A DNA stretch of 64,000 nt from Isoalcanivorax pacificus W11-5 (GTDB taxonomy: Bacteria > Pseudomonadota > Gammaproteobacteria > Pseudomonadales > Alcanivoracaceae), in contig NZ_CP004387.1 in assembly GCF_000299335.2 (NCBI RefSeq), forward strand, positions 3,364,994 to 3,428,993. Direction: 5' to 3'. A program made the translations under genes and the position numbers. Under the pieces are notes generated by a model. It had not been told where the DNA came from and searched no databases. It worked only from the letters and a program-made list of their open reading frames with translations. Shown here in pieces: positions 44,384-52,150 of the stretch. Numbering within the stretch: position 1 is the first letter of the stretch; each line of letters opens with the position of its first letter.

Positions 44384-44416
44384 ACAACAATGCCCACCAG
44401 AGGCGGGCATTGTTGT
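44384..44416. terminator. Hairpin between the two acyl-CoA dehydrogenases
   Basis: ACAACAATGCCC (44384-44395) pairs with GGGCATTGTTGT (44405-44416). On the minus strand it follows the first dehydrogenase with only a weak T-run, so it may attenuate or stabilise rather than terminate. Confidence 0.55.
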
Positions 44417-44436
44417 GATCGGTGCAGGCAGCCGCC

Positions 44437-46233
44437 TCAGAACGCGAAGTGTGCCTCGTCCAGCTCCATCAGGCAGTCCAGGCCGCCTTCGATGGCGCCT
44501 TTATGGCCTGCGGTACGCGGCAGGATGCGTTTGAAGTAGAACCGCGCGGTGGCGATCTTGGCCTTGTAGAAATCTTCTTCGCTGGTGCCTTCGGCCAGCT
44601 TGCGCTGGGCCACATCGGCCATCGCTGCCCAGAAGTATGCCAGCGTGATATAGCCGGAATACATCAGGTAATCGACGGACGCTGCACCGACGTTTTCGAT
44701 GTTCTGCATCGCCTGGGTGCCGATGGACATGGTCAGGTCGCCCCATTCCTTGTTCAGGCGGGTCAGCGGCTCGACGAATTCCTGCATGCCCTGGTTGTCG
44801 ACGTTGGTCTGGCAGAACTTGTGGATGATCTTGGTCCAGTTGCGCAGTGCAGCACCCTGTGTCTGCAGCACTTTGCGGCCCAGCAGGTCGAGTGCCTGGA
44901 TGCCGGTGGTGCCTTCGTACAGGGTGGAGATACGTGCGTCACGCACGTTCTGTTCCATGCCCCACTCGCGGATGAAGCCGTGGCCACCGTAGATCTGGAC
45001 GCCGTGGTTGGCCGCTTCCAGACCGGCTTCGGTCAGGAACGCCTTGGCGATCGGGGTCAGCAGCGCCATCAGGCCATCGGCCTCTTTGCGCTCTTCTTCG
45101 GACTTGGCTTTCTGGACCACGTCGCCCAGTTGCGCGGTGAAGTACACCAGCGCACGGCCGCCTTCGGCGAACGCTTTCGCGGTCAGCAGCATGCGGCGTA
45201 CGTCCGGGTGCACGATGATCGGGTCCGCCGGGCCATCCGGGTTTTTCGGGCCGGACAGGGCGCGCATGGCAAGACGGTCACGGGCATAGGCCAGACCACC
45301 CTGGAAGCCGATCTCGGCGTGGGCCACGCCCTGGATCGCGGTGCCCAGGCGAGCGAAGTTCATGAAGGTGAACATGGCATTCAGGCCCTTGTTTTCCGGC
45401 CCGATCAGGTAGCCCTTGGCACCGTCAAAGTTCATCACGCAGGTGGCGGAGGCCTTGATGCCCATCTTGTGTTCGATGGAGCCGCAGGCCACACCGTTGC
45501 GCTCGCCCAGGCTGCCGTCGGCGTTCACCAGGAACTTCGGCACGATGAACAGGGAAATGCCCTTGGTGCCGGCCGGTGCGCCCGGCAGGCGTGCCAGCAC
45601 GATGTGAATGATGTTGTCCGCCATGTCGTGTTCACCGGCGGAAATGAAGATCTTGGTGCCGGAGATGGCGTAGGAACCGTCGGCCTGCGGCTCGGCCTTG
45701 GACTTCAGGATACCCAGGTCGGAACCACAGTGCGGCTCGGTCAGGCACATGGTGCCGGTCCACTCGCCGCTGATCAGCTTCGGCAGGTAGGTGTCTTTCT
45801 GTTCCGGGGTGCCGTGCTCTTCGATCGTGGCCACAGCACCGTGGGACAGGCCCGGGTACATGCTCCAGGACCAGTTGGCGGAGCCGGTCATTTCGGAAAT
45901 GGCGATACCGGCAGAGGACGGCAGGCCCTGGCCGCCGTACTCGACGTGGCCGCCCATGGCCGGCCAGCCGCCTTCAACGTACTTGGCGTAGGCTTCCTTG
46001 AAGCCTTTCGGGGTGGTGACCACACCGTTATCGAAATGACAGCCTTCTTCGTCGCCGGAACGGTTCAGCGGCGCCAGCTCATTGGCGGAGAATTTCGCGC
46101 CTTCTTCCAGGAACGCGTCGATCAGTTCACCGTTCACTTCTTCCAGGCCGAGATTGGCGTAGTGCTCGTCCAGGTTCAGCAGCTCGTGCAGCACGAAACG
46201 CATGTCGCGCACGGGGGCTTTGTATTCAGGCAT
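44437..46233 (-). CDS. Acyl-CoA dehydrogenase (fadE-like), upstream paralog
   Basis: This 598-residue flavin-dependent beta-oxidation enzyme has motif MCLTEPHCGSDLG in the FAD/substrate domain and active-site Glu in LYEGTTGIQALDL, with a ~150-residue C-terminal extension as in membrane-associated VLCAD-like enzymes. First gene of the pair. Upstream, two boxes of the PsrA type (46374-46401) suggest control by the fatty-acid-responsive repressor PsrA. Divergent from the Trm112-like gene. Confidence 0.94.
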   Translation of the reverse strand: MPEYKAPVRDMRFVLHELLNLDEHYANLGLEEVNGELIDAFLEEGAKFSANELAPLNRSGDEEGCHFDNGVVTTPKGFKEAYAKYVEGGWPAMGGHVEYGGQGLPSSAGIAISEMTGSANWSWSMYPGLSHGAVATIEEHGTPEQKDTYLPKLISGEWTGTMCLTEPHCGSDLGILKSKAEPQADGSYAISGTKIFISAGEHDMADNIIHIVLARLPGAPAGTKGISLFIVPKFLVNADGSLGERNGVACGSIEHKMGIKASATCVMNFDGAKGYLIGPENKGLNAMFTFMNFARLGTAIQGVAHAEIGFQGGLAYARDRLAMRALSGPKNPDGPADPIIVHPDVRRMLLTAKAFAEGGRALVYFTAQLGDVVQKAKSEEERKEADGLMALLTPIAKAFLTEAGLEAANHGVQIYGGHGFIREWGMEQNVRDARISTLYEGTTGIQALDLLGRKVLQTQGAALRNWTKIIHKFCQTNVDNQGMQEFVEPLTRLNKEWGDLTMSIGTQAMQNIENVGAASVDYLMYSGYITLAYFWAAMADVAQRKLAEGTSEEDFYKAKIATARFYFKRILPRTAGHKGAIEGGLDCLMELDEAHFAF

Positions 46234-46373
46234 GACGACCTCCGGGAAACAGGGTGTTCAGATATAAATCCGGGCATGGCGCCGCAGGTGCTCAAAAAAC
46301 ACTCAGCGCACTGATGGGCGCCAATGTTAGCGCTGCGCCAGTGCCCGTCCCACCAGTATTTGTGACCCGCGAG

Positions 46374-46401
46374 TCAAACAGGCGTTTGAAACCAGTGTTT
46401 G
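46374..46401. promoter_or_regulatory. Two overlapping PsrA-type operator boxes
   Basis: TCAAACAGGCGTTTGA (46374-46389) and GAAACCAGTGTTTG (46388-46401) both fit the Pseudomonas PsrA motif (G/C)AAAC-N(2-4)-GTTT(G/C). They lie about 140 bases upstream of the acyl-CoA dehydrogenase pair and about 60 before the Trm112-like gene. Confidence 0.6.
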
Positions 46402-46459
46402 GCAGCGGTTCGGGTATACTGCCCTGCAACCGCATCAATAACGCATGAAGGAAGCCCGC

Positions 46460-46648
46460 ATGCTGGACAAAGAGCTGCTCGATATTCTCGTCTGCCCGGT
46501 CAGCAAGGCCCCGCTGATCTGGCAGGAAAGCACCGGCGAACTGGTCTGCAAGGCAAATGGCCTGGCCTATCCGGTGCGCGATGGCATTCCGGTACTGCTG
46601 GCCGAGGAAGCCCGCACACTGGACGACGAGGAACTGCGCCGCCTGTAA
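46460..46648 (+). CDS. Trm112-family protein (YcaR/UPF0434 type)
   Basis: This 62-residue protein begins [21 protein letters not shown] and ends with [20 protein letters not shown], the typical Trm112/UPF0434 pattern. In eukaryotes Trm112 activates methyltransferases; the bacterial role is unclear. The usual CPxC knuckle is reduced to CPVS, so classical zinc binding is unlikely. The start at 46460 follows a GGAAG site; an ATG five codons upstream is in frame. Often linked to lpxK-kdsB in gammaproteobacteria, but not here. Confidence 0.88.
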   Translation: MLDKELLDILVCPVSKAPLIWQESTGELVCKANGLAYPVRDGIPVLLAEEARTLDDEELRRL

Positions 46649-46780
46649 TCCTTTGCATGACGCAGCCCACGGCCAACAAATCTTTAACAACATTACCCGC
46701 CCTGCTGTTGCAGAATGTCCGGCATGTCGCGTTGCGCGCGGCATGCCCGCACCCGCCCAGCCATGTCACAAGGAGCGTCC

Positions 46781-47842
46781 ATGCGCGGTCACGCCCTCAT
46801 CCCGCTTGCCCTGCTGCTGAGCGTCAGTGCCGTTCACGCCGAAATCATCGCGCCGCCCGCCCCTGATCCCGGGCAGACGCGAACCCCGGAGACCGCTGAG
46901 GCCGGCGACACGCAGCCCATGGACGAACAGGACGCCTGCCTGCTGCGTGCTGTGCGCAACGCGCCGGTGGAGACACCGCTGTCGACCCTGAAGGAATGGT
47001 GCGGCGATGACAGGCCATCCGGCCGCCAGCGCAATGAAGATGCCCTGCGTGAGCGGCTGCTGCTGGAAGAGAACTCGCAGTTCAACCCGTTCGTGATGAC
47101 CCCGCACCGCCGCAACTACATCATGCCGATGAGCTACTGGTCGAACCGGCAATGGAACGACCCGACCAAGAACGACAGCGAGCTCAACCCCTATGAAGTG
47201 AAGTTCCAGCTGTCCATCAAGATGCCGCTGGTGACCCAGGTGCTGGATCACTACAACGTCTATTTCGCCTACACCCAGGTGAGTTTTTTCCAGGTCTATA
47301 ACAAGGAACAGTCACGGCCATTCCGGGAGACCAACTACATGCCGGAGCTGTTTGTCACCCGCACGGTGGACTGGCAGTTCGGCCCGGTGGACTCCGAGCT
47401 GATCAGCTTCGGCTATGTGCACCAGTCCAACGGCCAGGACGTACCCACCTCGCGCGGCTGGGACCGGCTGTTCGGCAGCTATGTGGCCCGCACCGGGCAG
47501 TATTACTGGCAGCTGATGGGCTGGTACCGCTTCCCCGAGAATGAAAAAGACGACCCGATGTCGCCGCGCGGTGACGACAACCCGGACATCGAGAAATACA
47601 TGGGCAATTTCGAACTCACCGTGGCACGCCCGTTCGGCAACCACGTGGTGGAAGTGATGCTGCGCAACAACCTGCGCCGTGGCGAAAACCGGGGTGCCGG
47701 GCAGATCGACTATACCTTCCCGATCTCCAGCCGCTTCAAGGGCATCTTCCAGGTCTTTACCGGCTATGGGGATTCACTGATCAACTACGACGATTATGAA
47801 AACCGTGTGAGCCTCGGCGTGCTGCTGACCGACACTCTGTGA
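46781..47842 (+). CDS. pldA: Outer-membrane phospholipase A (OMPLA)
   Basis: This 353-residue outer-membrane enzyme hydrolyses acyl chains of phospholipids that reach the outer leaflet. It has a signal peptide ending VHA (about 20), then a Pro-rich stretch and the OMPLA barrel (NPFVMTPHRRNYIMPMSYW). Active-site His214 and Ser216 lie in YVHQSNGQ. The position of E. coli Asn156 reads Asp228 (SRGWDRLF). The start is ATG 46781 after AAGGAG. It lies 132 bases after the Trm112-like gene. Confidence 0.92.
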   Translation: MRGHALIPLALLLSVSAVHAEIIAPPAPDPGQTRTPETAEAGDTQPMDEQDACLLRAVRNAPVETPLSTLKEWCGDDRPSGRQRNEDALRERLLLEENSQFNPFVMTPHRRNYIMPMSYWSNRQWNDPTKNDSELNPYEVKFQLSIKMPLVTQVLDHYNVYFAYTQVSFFQVYNKEQSRPFRETNYMPELFVTRTVDWQFGPVDSELISFGYVHQSNGQDVPTSRGWDRLFGSYVARTGQYYWQLMGWYRFPENEKDDPMSPRGDDNPDIEKYMGNFELTVARPFGNHVVEVMLRNNLRRGENRGAGQIDYTFPISSRFKGIFQVFTGYGDSLINYDDYENRVSLGVLLTDTL

Positions 47843-47932
47843 AAGAAAAAAGGAACCCCGCCGGCCATCCGAACCGGCGGGCTGCATCACGGTCTGCCTG
47901 AACATGCCCCACACTGACCGGAGACCCGATTC

Positions 47933-48388
47933 ATGCCACTACGCCTCGTGACCCTGCTGTGCCTGTCCCTGCTGCTCGGCGCCTGCGCCAGCCTGCGCAA
48001 TGCCGAGCCGCCAGAGGTGACACTCTCCAATGTGGAGTTGCTGGGCATCACCATGCTGGAGCAGGAATGGGCGCTGACGCTGCGCGCCCGCAATCCGAAT
48101 GATTTTCCGCTGACGCTGCGCTCGCTGGACTATCAGGTGTTCCTGGAAGGCCAGCCGTTCGGCCGTGGCCTGACCAATGCGGAAGTCACCGTGCCGGCCA
48201 TGGGCGATGCGCTGGTGCAGACGCGGGTGGTGACCGGGCTGTTCGAGACACTGCGGCAATTACAGCAACTCGACTACAAATCCGGCGAACCGCTGCATTA
48301 CCGCATTGAAGGCTCGGCGCGGGTCGGCGGCAGCCCGCTGCCGCTGAAGTTTGATCACGAAGGCGAGATCGGATTGCCGGCGCCGTAA
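47933..48388 (+). CDS. LEA type 2 (WHy-domain) lipoprotein
   Basis: This 151-residue lipoprotein has lipobox LLGAC (Cys about 19). The rest is a single LEA14/WHy-type beta-sandwich (ALTLRARNPNDFPLTLRSLDYQVFLEGQPFGRG). Such proteins in proteobacteria are envelope lipoproteins of unknown or stress-related function. It follows pldA by 90 bases with a GC-rich hairpin but no T-run between, so read-through is possible. Confidence 0.87.
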   Translation: MPLRLVTLLCLSLLLGACASLRNAEPPEVTLSNVELLGITMLEQEWALTLRARNPNDFPLTLRSLDYQVFLEGQPFGRGLTNAEVTVPAMGDALVQTRVVTGLFETLRQLQQLDYKSGEPLHYRIEGSARVGGSPLPLKFDHEGEIGLPAP

Positions 48389-48401
48389 CTCACGCCACAA
48401 T

Positions 48402-48863
48402 TCAGGGTAGCGGTCGCGCCAGCAGGGCGAGCACACCCAGCGCATCGTCTGACGGCTCATGCAGATAGCGCACCCGCAGGGACACTTCGTATACCCTCTG
48501 CCGCATACCGAGACCCGGGGTCACATCGGTCACCACGCCAGATGAGGTGGCCGCGCCCCGGGTAATCAGGGCCGCATCGTTACCCAGCGCAGCGTCCTCT
48601 CGCATCACGTAGTCTGCATCCATGATCTGCATCCAGTCATAGCCCAGCGACGCACCCAGTTCAGCAGCACGATATTCCGCCAGCGGGCGCAACCGGGCGC
48701 GATCGCCGCTGCGCCAGCTTTCAAACGAGATACGGTATTCGGTATCACTCAGGCGGGCATCCCGGTAACCGAGCGGTTCATTGCCGGATTGCGGGCGATA
48801 AATGGACTGGCAGCCGCACAGCAGCACGGCTGCCAGCAGGGCGCAGATTATTCTTGTCATCAT
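48402..48863 (-). CDS. Small lipoprotein of unknown function
   Basis: This 153-residue lipoprotein has a signal ending LLCGC (Cys about 18). Its body includes GYRDARLSDTEYRISFESW, LRPLAEYRAAELGASLGYDWMQIMDADYVM and a beta-rich end. It resembles the CC0125/CC1285 lipoprotein family (residues YRISF and RAAELA-like helix). Function unknown. It is convergent with the LEA lipoprotein gene and follows the DUF3570 gene on the same strand by 65 bases. Confidence 0.8.
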   Translation of the reverse strand: MMTRIICALLAAVLLCGCQSIYRPQSGNEPLGYRDARLSDTEYRISFESWRSGDRARLRPLAEYRAAELGASLGYDWMQIMDADYVMREDAALGNDAALITRGAATSSGVVTDVTPGLGMRQRVYEVSLRVRYLHEPSDDALGVLALLARPLP

Positions 48864-48928
48864 GAAATCCCCGATCAGAAGCGTGCATGATCACGGCATA
48901 TCATGATGAGATCAATCATGGCATTCCG

Positions 48929-50047
48929 TCAGTACCACAGCGTCACCACGAACGACGTCACCAGTGCATCAAAGCTGTACAGCGGTTCCTGTCCGGCGGT
49001 GGTATTCACGCGCAGATCGCGAAAATCCCGATAGTCATATTCATACCGGTCCAGCCCGAGCTGCACACCGAAGCGCTCCGCCCAGCGCAGGCTGTCCAGG
49101 CGTTGCTGGTAGCTCACCGACACGCCGTAGGAACGTGAGCTGAAGCTGCTCATTTCCTTGTCGCGCGCCATGAAGTTCTGCGCGTCCTGATAGGGGAACA
49201 GGTCGCTGTAGAAATCCGCCGCTTCCTGCCGGTACTGACGCACGCGCAGTTCCAGCAGCCAGTGCTGGTACAGTGGCTGCACGAACGCCAGGCTCCAGTC
49301 ACGCGCCTCAATACCCCAGGAATCCTCGAACCAGCGATGCTCGGCGTGCAACGCCGCGCGCCAGGGCAGGTAGTAACTGCCCCGCAGCGCCCAGGCCTCG
49401 CTGGTGCGGGTGCCGGGGTAGACTTCCGGCTGGTAGGCGTAGCCGGTGGGCGTGAGAAAACGCACCGAGCGGTACGGGTTGTTCAGGTAACCGCTGTCGG
49501 TGATCAACTCGTGGCCGAGGCTTATGATCAGGTCGCGGGTCAGCACCTGGCTCAGCCCCACTTTATAGCTGCGCCGGCTCAGGTCCTCGCTGAAGGCACG
49601 GTCGCCACGGCGGCGCACTTCGTCATCGCCCTGGGCGTAGCTGAACGACACCGTGGTCAGGTCGCCAAAGAAATCCTGACTGACGCTGAAATACGCGGTG
49701 CGGCCAATATAGTCATCTTCGTCGCTGGCGTTGATGCCAACGGAATAGAGGGTTTTCCCGGTCAGGTAATCGACGCCGACGGATTTCTCGATGCGCTCTT
49801 CGGTGTAGGGGCTGGCGGTGGTGACCACGTCCACCGAGGCGCCGCTGACCTGATCAACATAATAGTTGGCATTCACCGAGACTTTTTCGGCGAAGTTCTT
49901 GCGCACCAGCACCGACGGCCCCTTGATGTCCATGCCGCCGCCGTCATAGCGGTGATACAGCACGTCCAACCGTTCTTCCGCCAGCACCGCTGCCTGCGTT
50001 ACCACCGGCAGCCACAGCAACAGCCAGACCAGAGGCTTCAGCTGCAT
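48929..50047 (-). CDS. DUF3570 outer-membrane barrel protein
   Basis: This 372-residue exported protein starts at ATG 50047 behind GGGGAGG (a TTG two codons upstream is less likely). Signal peptide about 1-21. The rest is beta-barrel-like and ends in aromatic residues (LWY). Residues 68-71 read SGAS, within DQVSGASVDVVTTASP, which fits the [S/T]GA[S/T] ApbE flavinylation consensus. It overlaps the DUF4266 gene by ten bases and is last in this arm of the cluster. Whether it carries a flavin is inference. Confidence 0.87.
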   Translation of the reverse strand: MQLKPLVWLLLWLPVVTQAAVLAEERLDVLYHRYDGGGMDIKGPSVLVRKNFAEKVSVNANYYVDQVSGASVDVVTTASPYTEERIEKSVGVDYLTGKTLYSVGINASDEDDYIGRTAYFSVSQDFFGDLTTVSFSYAQGDDEVRRRGDRAFSEDLSRRSYKVGLSQVLTRDLIISLGHELITDSGYLNNPYRSVRFLTPTGYAYQPEVYPGTRTSEAWALRGSYYLPWRAALHAEHRWFEDSWGIEARDWSLAFVQPLYQHWLLELRVRQYRQEAADFYSDLFPYQDAQNFMARDKEMSSFSSRSYGVSVSYQQRLDSLRWAERFGVQLGLDRYEYDYRDFRDLRVNTTAGQEPLYSFDALVTSFVVTLWY

Positions 50048-50253
50048 CCGCAACCTCCCCCGGCGCCGTCTTCCGCGCCACGGGCGCGCTCGCGGGATTC
50101 ATGCACATGCTTGAGGTAGGCGGATGCCGCCGGGCTGCGGTCACGGCTCATGATCGGGTCCGCCAGCCGGGCACGCTCGTAGGGCTGCACCCAGGGCTGT
50201 ACGGCACAACCGGTGAGCAGCAACAGGCACAGCACGGGCAGGACGGCTTTCAT
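50038..50253 (-). CDS. DUF4266 lipoprotein
   Basis: This 71-residue protein has a lipobox LLTGC (Cys16). After YERARLADPIMSRDRSP it has a helix KHVHESRERARG and ends GGGCGCS. The C-terminal Gly-rich Cys-Gly-Cys tail is the striking family feature and could bind a metal or be modified. DUF4266 genes usually travel with DUF3570, ApbE and thioredoxin genes, as here. It sits 15 bases after the TlpA gene. Confidence 0.9.
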   Translation of the reverse strand: MKAVLPVLCLLLLTGCAVQPWVQPYERARLADPIMSRDRSPAASAYLKHVHESRERARGAEDGAGGGCGCS

Positions 50254-50268
50254 GCAGTGGCTCCCGGT

Positions 50269-50766
50269 TTATTCCAGCACCAGCGCACGCAGCTTTTCGG
50301 CGTAGATTTTTTCTTCGCCGCTGCGATAGCCCCGGTGCAGGTAACGTACATTGCCGTCACGGTCGATCAGCACGGTACTGGGCATGGCATCCACTTCCCA
50401 GGCCTTGCTCAGTGAACCCTGCGGATCGAACAGGATCGGAAACTCCACCGGGATACGCGCCAGCAAGGCTTCTGCATCGGCGGTATTTTCATCCACGTTG
50501 ACGCCCAGTAGTTCGAAACCGTAGTCGCGGTATTCTTCGTAGAGATCGTCCAGCAGCGGCATTTCCTGGCGGCACGGGCCGCACCAGGAGGCCCAGAAAT
50601 TCACCATCACCACCTGCCCCTGCAATTCGCTCAGGCGGATGTTGTCGCCACTGCGGCTTTTCAGTGTGAAATCCGGTGCCGGCACCGGCTCGGCCAGTGC
50701 GCTCTCACAGGCCAGCGCCAGCACAATGGCTGCGCAGCCTTGTGTGATCATCTGTCGTAGTGCCAT
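50269..50766 (-). CDS. TlpA-like exported thioredoxin
   Basis: This 165-residue periplasmic thiol oxidoreductase has a signal peptide ending SALA (about 24), start at ATG 50766 behind AGGGGG. The active site is FWASWCGPC (about 61-69), and cis-Pro in AMPSTVLID is conserved. TlpA-type proteins reduce disulfides, for example in apocytochrome c or metal-site Cys pairs, which fits neighbours with CxxCH and CGC motifs. Confidence 0.94.
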   Translation of the reverse strand: MALRQMITQGCAAIVLALACESALAEPVPAPDFTLKSRSGDNIRLSELQGQVVMVNFWASWCGPCRQEMPLLDDLYEEYRDYGFELLGVNVDENTADAEALLARIPVEFPILFDPQGSLSKAWEVDAMPSTVLIDRDGNVRYLHRGYRSGEEKIYAEKLRALVLE

Positions 50767-50819
50767 GTTTCCCCCTCGTGTCTTTTCTTTTTTGCGTGTC
50801 TTTTTTGCTGGCGGGCAGC

Positions 50820-51449
50820 TCAGAAGAAACCACCCAGCCCCAGTGTCCATTCCAGATTGTGCGTGGTCTTGTTGCGGCCGGTGATGTCCAGCTCGAACAG
50901 GTGATCACGCATTTCCATGCGCAGCGTCAGCCAGTCGGCCAGGATCAGGCGATAACCTGCGCCCAGGCTCAGCGTGAAATGATCATCACCGGCAAAGCGC
51001 GTGGAGCCGGCGCCGCCCAGCAGGTAGAAGGCGCTGTTGTAGGCGCGCCGCGAACTCAGAAAGGCTTCGCCCGGCAACAACTGATAACCGACGGAAAAAT
51101 TGTAGTAGCGGAAATCCCGCTCATCGCCGTCCAGCAGCGATACGCCCGGATTGAGTGTTTCGAAACTGCTGTCGCCGGCTTTCGCCTGTGCCACCGCCGC
51201 TTCGAAGAACACATCCTCGGACAGGTGATAACCCAGCCGCGCGCCCACCAGTCCGCTGCTGCCAAAGTCCTCGATATTGATCAGGCCGCCGTAGAGGCCG
51301 ATCTCGATATTGCTGCCCTCGATCTGCGCTTCACTGACCCGCCGCGTGGTCACCTCCGGTGACAGGTCACCGGGCACCTGGGCCAGGGCCGGCACGGTGG
51401 TCAGCGCCAGCGCGGCGCTCAGAACAGCACACTGAATCCGGTTCGCCAT
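50820..51449 (-). CDS. Outer-membrane beta-barrel domain protein
   Basis: This 209-residue exported protein has a signal peptide ending ALA (about 23). It is a small eight-strand-type barrel ending GLGGFF, resembling the OMP_myx_plus (TIGR04565) group. The start overlaps the end of the upstream SH3/barrel gene by 31 bases, and the two barrels look related. Its role is probably to accompany the redox cluster at the outer membrane; no activity is evident. Confidence 0.83.
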   Translation of the reverse strand: MANRIQCAVLSAALALTTVPALAQVPGDLSPEVTTRRVSEAQIEGSNIEIGLYGGLINIEDFGSSGLVGARLGYHLSEDVFFEAAVAQAKAGDSSFETLNPGVSLLDGDERDFRYYNFSVGYQLLPGEAFLSSRRAYNSAFYLLGGAGSTRFAGDDHFTLSLGAGYRLILADWLTLRMEMRDHLFELDITGRNKTTHNLEWTLGLGGFF

Positions 51450-52150
51450 TGTTCCAGCTCTTCGTTGTCATCCTGGGTGGTGAGAAACACGTAATGCCGG
51501 TATTCCGCGCGCCAGACGAACCCGCGCGTGAGCCAGAGCCGCAGGCCGGCGCCGGCATGCACCGAACGCTCACTGCGATCACTGGACTGGACCAGCACCG
51601 TGCGTGGCTCCACGTCCACACGGCCGCCGCCGACCAGCACATACGGCGACAACCTGCGGTGTGGCAGAAACTGGTTCATCAGCGACACATCCAGCAACCG
51701 GCGGCTGGCAAAATCACTGTTGGCTTCCGTCCACGACAACGCCAGCTGGAAGCGGTCGGTAAAGGCCCAGCCGGCCTGCACACTTAATGCCGTGGTGCGG
51801 TCAAGCTCACCGACCAGGACACCGAATTCCGCATGCGGCGTGAAAAAATCCGCCAGTTCACGTTCTTCCAGGGCCACATAATCGCCGGTGTCATCCAGCG
51901 TGCGCGCCAGTTGCGCACGGCTGACCCAGCCCTGGTGACCACGCGGGGCACGGACCTCGATCCATTGCGTGCGGCGTTTCAGCAATACGATCTGTTGCCC
52001 CTGCTCCACCACATGGAACACGGGATAACCGCGCCCCGGCCCGGTGCGCAGTTCGATAAAGGGATCGGCCACGGTGACCGTCAGCGTGTCGCCCGGTGCC
52101 ACAGCCGGCAGCAGGCACAGCAGGAAAAAAAGGACACGCCAGCCGCTCAT
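51419..52150 (-). CDS. SH3-domain / outer-membrane barrel protein
   Basis: This 243-residue exported protein starts MSGWRVLFFLLCLLPAVAPG, its ATG overlapping the TGA of the upstream gene. A bacterial SH3-like domain (about 22-80; ELRTGPGRGYPVFHVVEQGQ, GWVSRAQLA) is followed by a barrel (about 95-243) ending FSVLF. SH3 could bind peptidoglycan, tying the outer-membrane barrel to the wall. Translationally coupled to the diheme lipoprotein gene. Confidence 0.85.
   Translation of the reverse strand: MSGWRVLFFLLCLLPAVAPGDTLTVTVADPFIELRTGPGRGYPVFHVVEQGQQIVLLKRRTQWIEVRAPRGHQGWVSRAQLARTLDDTGDYVALEERELADFFTPHAEFGVLVGELDRTTALSVQAGWAFTDRFQLALSWTEANSDFASRRLLDVSLMNQFLPHRRLSPYVLVGGGRVDVEPRTVLVQSSDRSERSVHAGAGLRLWLTRGFVWRAEYRHYVFLTTQDDNEELEQWRTGFSVLF

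Noticed and set aside
44422-46314. 630-codon plus-strand open frame opposite acyl-CoA dehydrogenase
   Set aside because: Shadow of a highly conserved flavoenzyme gene; no ribosome-binding site or recognisable domain.
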